DNA of 64,000 nt from Paguma larvata. Its lineage: Eukaryota; Chordata; Mammalia; Carnivora; Viverridae. The stretch covers positions 65,486,500-65,550,499 of the forward strand of contig CM057827.1 of the NCBI GenBank assembly GCA_030068075.1, given 5' to 3'. A model generated the notes under the pieces. That model saw nothing but the letters and a program-made list of their open reading frames with translations, had not been told where the DNA came from and made no database searches. The translations under genes were made by a program, and so were the position numbers. Shown here piece by piece: positions 9,271 to 20,574 of this stretch (position 1 is the stretch's first letter; the number at the start of each line of letters is the position of its first letter).

Positions 9271-11507
9271 ATAAAGGAAAGATTAGGCCAAGTGATTTAC
9301 AGAGCCGCCAGAATCAAATAGAATGAGAGAAACCATATGAAAAAGAAGGGATATAAGCCACAAACTCAAAAAGTCAGATGTCTATTATAGTACTAACCTG
9401 ATGGATTTTTCACCATCAGTATAACCTGTGCCACCAAATGCTACTTAAATGTTCAAGTGAAAGGGAGCAAATTAAAAATTACAGGGTTAAAATTACATTT
9501 TGATTCAAAATCAATAGATGCAGGCACAGCCAACATAAGCTTCTAATTAGATACTTAAGTGGGCTAATACAGCCCTGTGGAATTAGAGTACTTTGTTGTG
9601 TCCAAGGATCATCTAATCATTGTTGACCAGTAAAACATGTCTGTTTTATTTTGATTTTTGTGAAAAGTTCCCAAGATTGTAGTGCTGTAGTTTTAAAACA
9701 CAAAAAGGAGCATCAGGGTTGTTTATGGCACTTGAATTTAAAAAAAAAATTTCAATAGTTATTTCAAGGGAACTTGCTACTTCTTCTTTGACTTTTATTA
9801 TTTGATTATTAATCTTTTTATGATTTGTATGTCTTTCTTTAAGGATTAGATATCCCTAAATTTCACCAACAAGATTATTTTCTTTAAATGAAATTTTCAA
9901 TAACTCTTTCTTTTTGTAGAAAGCTACATTCACATCTTGAATTTCAAATATTTGAAATCCAAGTAAATAATAAATAGGAAAAGTTACTAATAAAAAGTAT
10001 TATTTTTAAATGATAAATTCAAAGATCAAAATAAAATGATTATTCATTGTACTATACAAATAGCCCATCTTTGTACCAAAAAACCCTTTCATCTTCACAA
10101 CTAAATTGACTAAAAGGCATGGTTTCCTAGCAACATTCATTGTGTTTATGACCTTTCCTCCAATCTGAGCACACAGATGTGGTTCGGAAGCTAATAAATA
10201 TACATTATCCAACCTAGACTATTCCAGTTTCCCTAGAACAGGTTGAGAAAAATAGCAAACCAAATATGAGTTCTAAGAAAATAAACATCTTCAAAACAAT
10301 TCTGAACGAGTTTATTTAGCTGGGGTTAATAAGTCAAAGTATAATCAAGTAGTATTTTATTATGAAGTAAAATTAGAATACAACGTGCTTAAAACAAGTT
10401 ATCATATAATGGAGAGGTTTTATCTTTATCAAAAAATAGGTATATTCCATCTATATACATCTATTATTTAGGGTTTTGAACTATCTGCAGTCTTTTGAGA
10501 ATCTGTATGTCCACCATTAGAAACTGGAAAATCCTGGATAAAACAATGTGTTCCATGTGTTTGAAGCATTCTCCCAAGAAAATCGTACCAAAATAAGATT
10601 CATAACTTTATAGTAGCAAAAATTCTATGTAATGCCCCCATCTATGTATCTGATATTTGCATCATCTTATTACCTGTTTTCTTCTATTGAAAATCAGAGA
10701 TGGCAAAGACATCAGGAAAGATACTCTCATCTTTTTAACTTTCCTATATATCAGTTTCTATGTATTAAACACTCCAGCAATACTGTAGCTGAAAAAAATT
10801 CAAAAATGGCTGTATAATCTTTGTAAACTTTTGAAGAGAAAAAGGCCTTCCTGGGTGGCTAATTCACCAAAAGTACAGGAGTTAAATGGCGTTGTGCCAT
10901 TGGTGCATTTTCTTCGGCATTATCTAATGAATTCCTCCAAATTTATATGTTTTGTGTATCACCACCACAGATGCAGGGTTTAGTGAGTTTTGCTTATGCA
11001 AAGTGAAAATAATTACAGGGAAGCTTTTAAGCCAGATGTTGGAAATCGCTAGAGACGTGTTTGGGTCAGCATGTTTGACAGAGTTTACACAAGTGGCTAC
11101 TCTAACTGGCAATTGACTGCCCAGTAGACAATTAGTAATATATCTTTTTTGTTTGCTAAGTATATATTTATTTCATTTTAAATAATTGTGTCTGAGGTTA
11201 GGATGGCAATAAGAGTGATAAATTCTCTACCTTAAATCTTTTAATAGGTATGAGTACATTTTAGCCAAAACAGTAACTGTTTAAAAAAGAAATACTTTAT
11301 TTATTCTGACATCCATATAAGATTTATTTTGTTTACAAGTCAAAGGGATGATTTTTCTAACTGCCAAATCTTTGATCTCAACTTAAGAGTTAAAATTCCA
11401 GCTGTGTTCTTTATAACTCTCATTTTCATTGTCAACAGTAATGAAAAGTCTACAGTTAGGATACAGCTGAAAGTTCTTTCTTTCTTTCTTTGTTTCTTTC
11501 TTCCTTC

Positions 11508-11558
<51 letters not shown>

Positions 11559-12464
11559 TCATTCGTTCTCTTTCTGTCTTTCTGTCTTTCTTCCTCTCTC
11601 TCTCTTTCTCCTATTTTTGTTAAGATCATCTTACAGTCAGCTCAGTTCTTTTTGATGAGCAAGTCCTTGGTTAATAAGTGCATAAATTATTCTTAGCCTT
11701 ATTAGTAGTTTGTAGTTATCAAAATCATCCTAGAATTAAAGGCTATACTTTTAGGAACATACTTAGGCAATTGACTTTTCTATTATTGTATTGGTTACTT
11801 ACAAATCAACTTCATAATGAAGTTTGCCTTTATTAATGATCTGAAAAACTCTTTTATACTCTCCAGGGCCCAATCATCCTATGATATCTTAACTATCAAG
11901 TTGGAAAGGTCAGAAAACCAGAGGAATGAGTACTTGACTACCTAATTTCTTAGTCTTTATTCATGATACTCAACTGCCTTACACACTGTCTTCCCTTTTC
12001 CTCATTTTATTAATCTCACTTCTCCATTCCAATCATAGCCCTACATCACTTACACTAAAAGGGAGAAGTGCAGGCTCAGTAGAGCTCCCATGAAGAACTA
12101 AAGAAACCTTTATTTCAGGCTATTTTATATTCTTGACATGGGTCTTTGTCTTTTTACTTGTAAATCTGAAGAGTTGAATAACATGATTGTCTAAATTCTT
12201 TCTAGTCCAAATATACAACTCAGTATACAATGAAGTTTCATCATCTTAATGATCAATATTCTACCATATCAGTACACCATATCACTTGAGATTTTGTCTA
12301 ACACATAATTCTTTCTTTTCTTCTTGCCTAGTCACACAAAGGCCTTCACACTCTAGCTGTGTCATTCCAGTGAACCAATTCCCATGAAACCATTGCCCAT
12401 GAAGTGTATGCCCCTGACATATTTTAATTCTCAAGCCTCCAGGACAGGTCAGAAGCATTATTGC
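9271..12464. other. Unassigned DNA, about 3.2 kb
   Basis: AT-rich sequence with no recognised gene or transposon apart from the (TTTC)n tract at 11474-11612. Poly-A runs occur near 9740. Open frames at 10006-10212, 10632-10817 and 10924-11112 show no family features. A CTGGGTGGCT string near 10850 lacks the rest of a SINE. Confidence 0.5.
11474..11612. repeat. (TTTC)n microsatellite, imperfect
   Basis: A polypyrimidine TTTC tract. The uninterrupted core at 11509-11560 has 13 TTTC units, with degenerate TTTC, CTGT and CCTT variants on each side. The 108- and 68-residue open frames across it (poly Phe-Leu-Ser) are artefacts. Confidence 0.97.
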
Positions 12465-12700
12465 ATAATCATAGAAAGAGCAGGTGTTTTGAAGCCAAAC
12501 AAAACAACAACAACAACAACAACCAATCAAAATCCAGCTCTTTCACTTGCAGCTCTAGCAACTTGGGTAAATGACTTAACCTCTTAGAGTCTCAGATTCT
12601 ACAACTGTTCAATGGGTATATTGAAACATATGACAGGGTTTTGAAGATTAAATAAGATGACATATATAACTCTAAGCGGCAGCCATTATTATTATTAATA
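12465..12700 (+). mobile_element. MIR SINE containing a (CAA)n insertion
   Basis: Sense MIR with AGAGCAGGTGTTTTGAAGCC at the left, AGCAACTTGGGTAAATGACT and TCTTAGAGTCTCAGATTCTA in the core and GGGTTTTGAAGATTAAATAA at the right. A (CAA)n expansion at about 12505-12522 sits between the tRNA-like half and the core. Confidence 0.75.
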
Positions 12701-12754
12701 ACTCTATACTTTATTCCTTCTCCTTTCTCCCCAATTTCTTCAGCTAGAAAAAAA

Positions 12755-13040
12755 TAAATTTAACCTTTAAGATTCATTTCAAATGTCACTTACTCAGGGA
12801 TATTTCTTGACTTCTCCCAACTTTAGTTAGTGAATTCCTCTATTCCCATAATCAAAATAAAAAAAATGTATTTTTTCAGAGTTTATCTGTTTATCTGCCT
12901 CACAACTATAGCTTAGACATTCTGATGTTAGATTGATACTTTAACATTTCATAATCAAACCTTAGCTCAGAGGTTTGAATATAGGAGAGGGTCATTAAAT
13001 ATAAATGTTTGATTGGATAAATAATTAATGAATAAAATAC
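12755..13040 (+). mobile_element. L2 3' end
   Basis: Sense L2: TTAAGATTCATTTCAAATGTCACTTA resembles the conserved 'actcagctcaaatgtcacct' block, then CTTGACTTCTCCCA, and it ends near AAATATAAATGTTTGATTGG. Confidence 0.6.
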
Positions 13041-15442
13041 AAAATGTGTTCTTCATATCTTTCTCTACATGACTCCTTCTGGAGCAATTTATCTTCCACA
13101 TAAAAACCACAGAGCTCCTCTAATATAAGCAGTTAATCCTGTTCCAGTCAATGGAGAATAATGAAATTCTAGTTTAGGAAATCTGTCTCAGGTCCAGCTT
13201 GCTACTGTTTCCCCTTAATGATGAGCATCAGTTCTAGCTTCCCTTATTCCTGTGACCAAGTCCCTACCTTAAACTGCACTTCCAATGGTGCATTACCTAT
13301 ACTGTTTTAGCTAAGCTGTGGTCCAAGATCTTGTATTGATAACCTGCATTGTACTGCATTTCTTCTATGTGGGGAGCCCAGCCTAATTATCTCAATTCTT
13401 ATTAGAAATTAAGTCCTAGAAACCTTGGTATCTCAGATCACTGTCTATGTCCTATCTGCCTATATGTCACTTTTTTATGCTGCCAGTGGTTGAGCCTGAT
13501 TCTCTCTGCCTGGTAGAACCCTACTGTAAATGTGGTTGCTTAACTGGTTTGCCTGGCATTCTATATCCAGACTTCTTACCAGCTCCTAGAATTCACTTTG
13601 TTTCCAACTACCTGTCTCATTCCAATGAATTATCTGGTTTCTAGGCCAGAGTTCCTGGACTAATTCTTTCCATTTTTTCCTTGTTCCTCTCCTAGTTCAT
13701 TTTATTCTGCTTTTGGAAATGTCTTTCTCGGCCATATTCACACATTCTCTCTTTCCTTCTCCTTTTTTTTTTCTTCCAATCTAAGGCCACTTAGGCCAGG
13801 AAAAGATTCTTTTCTTTTTTTTTTCTTTTATATATGAGTCAAGACAGATGGTAATCATGTCTGCTAAACATCTATTGCAACATTTGAAGTGAAATTAGAC
13901 ATACAGATGAATCACTTCACTGCTATCTATTTAAATGCCCTTGGAAGTGCCAAGGAGTCTCTTTCCAGATCCAGGGGTAGCCATCTTTATAGTTAAAATT
14001 CTCAAACCCACTTTTCCTCTAGGAATTAGAAGGGGATACTTATCTAAATCCTGATTACATTCCTATTCACCTCAAACCCTTCAAGACAGGATTCCTAACT
14101 GAATATTTTGTTGTAACATTTGCTCAGGGATACCTCAGTCCTCCGATCTCTAGATGCAAGACTGAGATGTCTTCATTAGTAACTCTTGGGAAGATTATGT
14201 GCAGTTTTTGACTCCTTCCTTTAGTGGAGAGGACCCAGTGGAACTGATTTTTCTCCTTGGTAATCTCACATTCACTGCTGGAGAAAAACCAAACTATAAC
14301 AAAACAAGTGTGATCAGGAAGTTGTTAAGTAAATGCAGATTCACATAGTTAAAAAGTAGATGTAGAAAATGAAGAGTTCTCTCTACATGATGAGGTCATA
14401 TTGCTCAGGGAAGGGAGAATAAGATATTCTTAATAGGAAAACCTAGCAAATAGACGAGAAACAAGACGATAGTTGCCTTGCACTGTGTTGACATCAGCTC
14501 ACATTCACATCACCTATTTAAAAGGGCAAAAAAGAAAAACAGTCTACTGGTTTTGCTTTGAGTGTTTAGTCATACCAACAGGAACTCCTGCCTAATAAAT
14601 GTGTCAGTATTTTGAGACTGAATTTAAATTCATCATGTATTTGGGCCATATTTATTTTACTCATTTGTGTATATTTAGCTGAGCACTCCATAGAGATAGT
14701 TTTTGAGGCTCTTCAAAATGATAATGTAGATTAAACATGTTAGAAAATTTTATTTCATTCTGCAAAATCAGGTCACTGAATCACTTCTGTATGGAATATT
14801 TAGTCTCAAGTTAATCTGGAAGAATTAAAAAGTTTAAATAGGTTTACAACAAACTCCTCAATGGCTGTTTTGGTCCTAGCCCACCAAAATCTAATTTATC
14901 TTGTTTATTATTTAAATAAGTCGCATTGTGAGCCCTCAGGGATTAGGATGGGGGTATTCTGTCATTTTACTTTCTAGTGCTAAGCAGGAAATTGCCCCAG
15001 AGGGAAGGTAACTCAATATTTAAATTATAAAGTTAGATGAAGATAAAAGCTAGAAAGTTTTGATTCTTCAATGTTAGATATAGTCAATCATACTTTAAAT
15101 GCATATTATTAAGTTAGATAAACTATAAACATCTGACATAGAAATTGTTCAATCTATAATTTATGCTTTGTGTTCAATAAAAGTCCAATTTAAAAGAAAT
15201 TGTATTGAAATGGACTGCTGACAGGAGCAAAGTAGACCAATCCCTCAACTCTTGTTTGATGACAACAATAGATTGAATACTGGTGACACCAGTAATACTG
15301 CATTTTTTCTATGAGTCCTAATTTTTGAGTTAATTCTAAACATAAGCTTCAAAAACAGTGCAACTTGATTATAGTAAGAATCATTGCAGAAAAATAGTGT
15401 GGTTAGGAAATGTAACTATTTTGTTTCTGAAGAATAAGATAA
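13041..15442. other. Unassigned DNA, about 2.4 kb
   Basis: No recognised gene or transposon. Poly-T runs occur at about 13766-13830. Short open frames (for example 13447-13644) have no supporting features. Confidence 0.5.
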
Positions 15443-15644
15443 TGGTGTACCTAGGTGGCTCAGTCAGTTGGTCAAGGGTCTGACTTCAGCTCAGGTCATG
15501 ATCTCACAGTTCTTGAGTTCGACCCCTGCCCTGGGCTCTCTGCTGTCAGTGCAGAACCTGCTTCAGATCCTCTGTCCCCCCCCCCTCTCTCTACTGTTCC
15601 CCCACTCATGCTCGCTCTCCCCCATAAAATAAACATTTAAAAAA
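15443..15644 (+). mobile_element. Carnivore SINE (SINEC)
   Basis: Sense copy with head TGTACCTAGGTGGCTCAGTC, CAGCTCAGGTCATGATCTCA, a TCTGCTGTCAGTGCAGAACC block, a C-rich insertion at 15577-15586, and an AAAATAAACATTTAAAAA tail. AGAATAAGA repeats flank it at about 15431-15439 and 15645-15653. A 61-codon open frame inside is read from the SINE itself. Confidence 0.92.
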
Positions 15645-15710
15645 AGAATAAGAAATAAGGTAACCTCTGCTATTTTAAAATGCATTTAACACGTGTGAAT
15701 GATATATAGG

Positions 15711-15926
15711 GTTTTTGTTTTGTTTTATTTTTTAAAGTTTATTTATTTTGAGACGGATGAAGAGCAAGCAGGGAGGGGCGGCGAGAGGAGGAGGGAGAAT
15801 TCCAAGTAAGCTATACACTGTCAGTGTAGAGCCTCATGCAGGGCTCAAGCTCACTAACCATGAGATCATGACCTGAGCCAAAATCAAGAGTCAGATATTT
15901 AACCAACTGAGCCACCCAGGTGCTCT
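15711..15926 (-). mobile_element. Carnivore SINE (SINEC), antisense
   Basis: Antisense copy with the tail as TTTAAAGTTTATTTATTTTG at left and the head as CAACTGAGCCACCCAGGTGC at right. A clean GATATATAGG target duplication lies at 15701-15710 and 15927-15936. It lies only 66 bp after a sense SINE, forming an inverted pair. Confidence 0.92.
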
Positions 15927-15936
15927 GATATATAGG

Positions 15937-16479
15937 TTTTTTTTAAAGTAACTTATTAAATGGGTGATTCCATTATTCTACATACAAAGAATGTTTGCTT
16001 ATATTGAAAATCCAATCCGCATCTAGTGGAGATCTCTTTTAACAACCTAAAAATAGCACATAGAATTTACCAAAATGACTTCATTAAATGTCACAGATGA
16101 TCATTGTAATGTGTGTCCATTGTTTCCTTTTATTTGGGGGGAGATTTTCCTAATAACATCATATTATATATTTAACTCTATTATCACTAACTGGTCCAAA
16201 TCATTAGAGTCAGATGGTCTTGATGAGTTCTTGGTGGATCCTCAGTATAGGTGAACTATTACAGAAAGGAGTCTATTTAAGCTTTAAACATCTTCAGATA
16301 TTAACATTTCATCACTTCCCATGTTATCTGATACTGATATTTTTGCACGATATATTTAAAGTAACAATTAAAAATGCAATAAGTTTTTCTCATTTCTGTG
16401 TATCTTCCTTATCATTTTAGTCTCATTTCATTATTTCAGTCATCATTTTATGGGGCCCAACTCTGAATACTTTTGTCCT
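15937..16479. other. Unassigned DNA
   Basis: AT-rich, no recognised gene or repeat. The 68-codon frame at 16214-16420 has no family features. Confidence 0.5.
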
Positions 16480-17390
16480 GGTAAGCTCCAGGTTCTCATT
16501 TCCAAGTGGCCACAGAGCATCTCGAAGTAGATGCCCCACAAGCACCTCTAACTCAGTATGACTCGAATCTAATAGATTATTTTTCATCCCCAAGTATTTC
16601 CCCTTTTCCTATGTTTATGATTTATCTTAAAGGAATCACCTTATTCTAAGATAAGGAAGCACAAAATATAGCATGGTCCATCAGCAATCAAATCTCTATC
16701 ACAAACATCTCTACCTCTTGTTAGACACAGGTATAATTTAATATGTAGCTCCTCCTTTCTCACATTAATGCAACTACATTTCTCTATCACCTAGTCCCAA
16801 CCATCTACTATCCTGCTGTCATATTAAGCTTCCAAAAGCACAGATCTGATCACTTCACAGAACTGTTCCAACACTTTCAAAGTCTCTCCAGGGAAAGTAG
16901 CATTTGAGATTGACCTCTGAAGATAATATTTTCTTAGAGAAGGTGAGGGCCTTCCAGACATTAATGTGAACTGAACTCTAAAAGAGCATAGAGTGTTTAG
17001 GGACTGGTTATATAGTCTGATGTCTCTAGAGAGTAGACCATAGAAAGTGGGGGAAAGAGTGAGAGAGAGAGAATGAGAGAGAGTGCATAAACAGCATGCT
17101 TAGGATTTTCCTCTTGTTATTTCCTTTCCCTCAAATTGTTTTATTTTCCATATCCACATTCCATGTGTCCAGTGCAGCTCAAATGCCACCTTCTCCAAGA
17201 TATTTTCTCTTGTGCTACCAATTGGAAATAATCTTTCCTTTCTCCAAACGAACTGAATCCCTGCATACTCTGTGATAGATATTGTATACAGGTTTCCTGA
17301 TCATGCTGGTGCAATAAGCTATCTACAGGGAAAACACGTTCAAGTTCATTTTGTTCATCCTCTAAAGTACCTTTGTAAATGAAAAAAAAT
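16480..17390 (+). mobile_element. L2 mosaic
   Basis: Three L2-like blocks. Positions 16480-16905 are sense L2 (CATCTCGAAGTAGATGCCCC, ACCTCTAACTCAGTATGACT, AAAGCACAGATCTGATCACT). Positions about 16910-17035 look antisense (AGTAGCATTTGAGATTGACC, GGGCCTTCCAGACATT). Positions 17120-17390 are sense again (GCAGCTCAAATGCCACCTTC). The strand given is that of the larger pieces. A GA-rich run occurs at about 17060-17085. Confidence 0.55.
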
Positions 17391-18407
17391 GCAATCATTG
17401 AAGTATACAGTGAATGACTGTCACCCTTGTAGAAAAGAAATTAATAAACATATAAGTCTGTCCTAAGATAAACTGGGACTTTAAAAAGACTCAAAATATT
17501 TCAGTAAAATGTTTTAAATTTACATATTACATTTTAGTTTTGGAATTTTGAAAATTTTCAATTTACAGTTTTACACTTTAGATTTACATGAAAACTTTGT
17601 AGAAATCATACATTTCAGCAATAAATCCATGAGAAACTTTTCTTCAGATTTCCATTGATCATCATTTATTACAAGTTGTTGAATAAACCTTTAAGGAATT
17701 AAACTCATATTAGAACAGAAAGAAACATTTCTGAGTACAGAATTCAATCTAATGTAATAATGATTATCATTATATACAAAGTATGAAATTTTATCCTTTG
17801 CATTACTTTTCATTCCATTTTTGCATTTGGATTTGCCTTGTATAATAAGTTGGTTTCAGTTTTTGAATTGCTTCGTAATAGAATGTTCTTGCTGGGTTAA
17901 AATAGTCCTCTCATTATGCTGCAGAGTAATTCGATGTCAGGAATCTGAACTGGGAATGTGAAGCTATAACTTATTTTCCATGTATAATCGACCCTTGGTT
18001 ATCTCATACTGGACTATTCACACATCAGGGAATTGTGCTTCAACATTTTTCAACAGCACTTGCAGTGTATGATCTGCTGAAAGCATGTATAGAGCTTTAT
18101 TATTTTTTGGTTGATCCAATCTCTCTTCCTATTTTTACTCTATATTCGGCTGCATCACAGTATGAATATAATATAATGACTTAAACAAATGTTCTTGCCA
18201 CAGGAAAGTTGAGAGAGAACAGAAGTCTGATTTGAAGTGCTTCTCTGTTTCATATAGTCAGTTTAGCGGTTTCTAGAACATTCCACATAATGAAAAGTTA
18301 TCATTGTACTAGGCTTCTTTTTCCCCAAGCTGAACTAAGTCTTTGTGATGCTAGAATTCCAAATAGTATTCATTTAAGGTAAGTGTAAAAAACAAAGAAA
18401 GTAGAAC
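17391..18407. other. Unassigned DNA, about 1 kb
   Basis: AT-rich, without recognised gene or repeat. Confidence 0.5.
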
Positions 18408-18540
18408 AGGGCAGAGAGAGAGGGAGAGAGAGAATCCCAAGCAGGCCTCGTGCTGTTCCTGCAGAGACCAATGCGGGGCTTGATATCACAAACCATGAGA
18501 TCATGACCTGAGCCAAAATCAAGAGTTGGACACTCAACTT
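18408..18540 (-). mobile_element. Carnivore SINE (SINEC), antisense, truncated
   Basis: Antisense SINE body with a GA-rich block, GCAGGCCTCGTGCTG and CATGAGATCATGACCTGAGC. The terminal head (GAGCCACCCAGG) is missing: the text breaks off after CAACTTCTAAGG. The A-tail is also absent, so this copy is truncated at both ends. Confidence 0.85.
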
Positions 18541-18884
18541 CTAAGGACCAAACTTACATATTTGAAACTGTACGTCTTCACTTGAGTAACTCATGAATGC
18601 TTCAAACTCATTACTGAAAAATTCAATTTTAGGAAGAATCAAGCCCATGTTAAAAAGAATTTGAAGAAAATTTAAGAATAACGTAATTAAAACCCTTAAC
18701 GTTATGGATAATGAAACTGAAACTCAGTATTTCTAGTAACATTTATTATGTTTTATAGCTAGCACTGTTAAAACGATGACTTATTAATCACTCAGCCAAC
18801 AAAATTTCTGATCGGAAGTGAAATGATAATTTGTCTTTGGCTACATGCAGTTATTTACAATACTTGTATTCTTGTAGTCTTGAC
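18541..18884. other. Unassigned DNA
   Basis: AT-rich, no recognised feature. Confidence 0.5.
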
Positions 18885-19000
18885 CCACACAATAATTCCA
18901 TGAGGTATACTGGTCTAGTGATTATCCTTGTTTATAAATTAGGAAAGGAAGACTTATTTAATTAGTAGCAAAGACAAGAGTTAATACTAAGTAAAGGAAC
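18885..19000 (-). mobile_element. MIR SINE, antisense
   Basis: CACACAATAATTCCATGAGG, then GTATACTGGTCTAGTGATTATCC and AAATTAGGAAAGGAAGAC. This matches the reverse complement of the MIR 3' half ('cacaacaaccctatgaggta', 'ttacagatgaggaaactgag'). Confidence 0.55.
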
Positions 19001-19234
19001 TTAAGATTATAACCTAACAGTTAGAAATACATGAAACGCCAAAATTGGTCCAAGAAAAAAATATAAAGGTGTCAATAGACCATATAAATTGCTAATAAGC
19101 AAATGAAATCAATAGATGCTCTCTTAAGATCAGAAAGTTCTATATGGTATTATATATTGGTCTGCAAAATGTTAAACGGTAGGTCATACAATAGTTTAGT
19201 CCTGATTGGGCCAGTTTGTTCTAATACATAAAAA

Positions 19235-20574
19235 AGAATAAAACATTTCAGGTCAATTTTTAAATCGTATTTATACTGATACAAAACTATATGGGGAAAT
19301 TACAAAAAAAGGGAGATATAGGGTAATTCCAATTAAGACCTTTGATGTAAAAATGCTAAATAAAGTACTAGTAAATGAACACATAATTTTTAAAAATTAT
19401 GAATCATGAATAGGTAGCATTAACCCAAGAAATGGTTGGCTTAACATCAGAAAATGTATCAATGTAATTTATTATACCAATCATCTAAAAGAGAAAAATC
19501 GGGCAATTATCTCCTTAATGCAGGAGAGAAGACATTTAATATGGTTCAGCAATTATTTATGACCACACCTAGCAAGCTAAAAATAGCAAAGGACTCTTTG
19601 AAACAGTTAAGCATTATGTGCCAAAATTCTACAATCAATTTATATTTACTAGAGAAACTCCAGTAGAAGTTTTCCTCTCAGGTTAGCTCTAAAGGTCAGG
19701 GTCAGTGCAATAAAATAAAAAAAAAAAAGTGGGGGAAAAAAAGACAAGGGATATAAGAATTCAAAGGCAAGTGAAAAGATAGACATTATTTGGGAATGAT
19801 ATAATCACCTACCTACAAAAAAAGTTTAGGACACTAGAAAGCACTATTAGAAAAATAGCCAACCTACAAATATCAGTCACATTCATCTCAAGTAACAGTA
19901 ATTGAGTGAAAAATATAAATGTAATATAACATTCATAATAACAAAAACATAAAGCACATGATAATTAACTCAAGCAAAAACAAAACAAGAGGCACCTGGG
20001 TGGCTGACTTGGTTAGGGTCCAACTTTGGTTCAGGTCATGATCTCACAGTTCAATACAAGAAAAGGTAAATATATTGAGAGGTAGTCCATGTTTTTCAAT
20101 AGTTCCTATTCTTCCATTTATATAAAGATTTAAATTCTCCCAAAATTCAATGAAATTCCAATCAAAATGCCAGTTAGCAATTTTTAAGAACTCTACATTT
20201 TTGCTTAAATTGTAACTAAATTTAAAATTTAACTGATTATAAAATTTTAAAATAAAATATTTGAATTGAATCATCAATTCAACATTAAAAAGAGAGAATG
20301 GGACTTTCCTACCATATAATAAGATCATTTCAAAGATTTAGTCTAAAAAATTATACATAGCATGGATGAAAAATACTAAAAATCCTGTGGACAAACTATA
20401 GACCTAAAAACAAATGTTTCTATGGAATTAAATATTCAATAAATGTAAAGTCACAAATCGACAAGAGAGTATGAATTGTTGAGTATATGGTGTTCAGTGC
20501 ATGAAGAAAAACATAACTAGGTCTCTTACCAAGATCATACATAAAGGTTAACTTGGTTGTATTAAAAACCTATA
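19235..20574 (+). mobile_element. Old L1, ORF2 reverse-transcriptase region (copy A)
   Basis: Heavily mutated L1 ORF2 in sense orientation. The text passes through recognisable RT-region blocks: ATGCTAAATAAAGTACTAGT, ATCAATGTAATTTATTATAC, AGAGAAGACATTTAATATGG and ATTTACTAGAGAAACTCCAG. A later block at about 20080-20175 (GTCCATGTTTTTCAATAGTT, ATGAAATTCCAATCAAAATG) belongs further toward the ORF2 3' end. It is interrupted by a SINE fragment at 19990-20053. No long frame survives. Confidence 0.6.
19990..20053 (+). mobile_element. Carnivore SINE head fragment
   Basis: Only about 64 bases remain: GGCACCTGGGTGGCTGACTT through CAGGTCATGATCTCACAGTT. The 3' half and A-tail are missing, so it was truncated after insertion or by a later deletion in the host L1. 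Confidence 0.8.

Noticed and set aside
10840..10875. CTGGGTGGCT string like a SINE head
   Set aside because: Flanking sequence has none of the remaining SINE landmarks; chance match.
11329..11655. 108-residue Phe/Leu/Ser-rich open frame, membrane-protein-like
   Set aside because: It is translation of a TTTC microsatellite.
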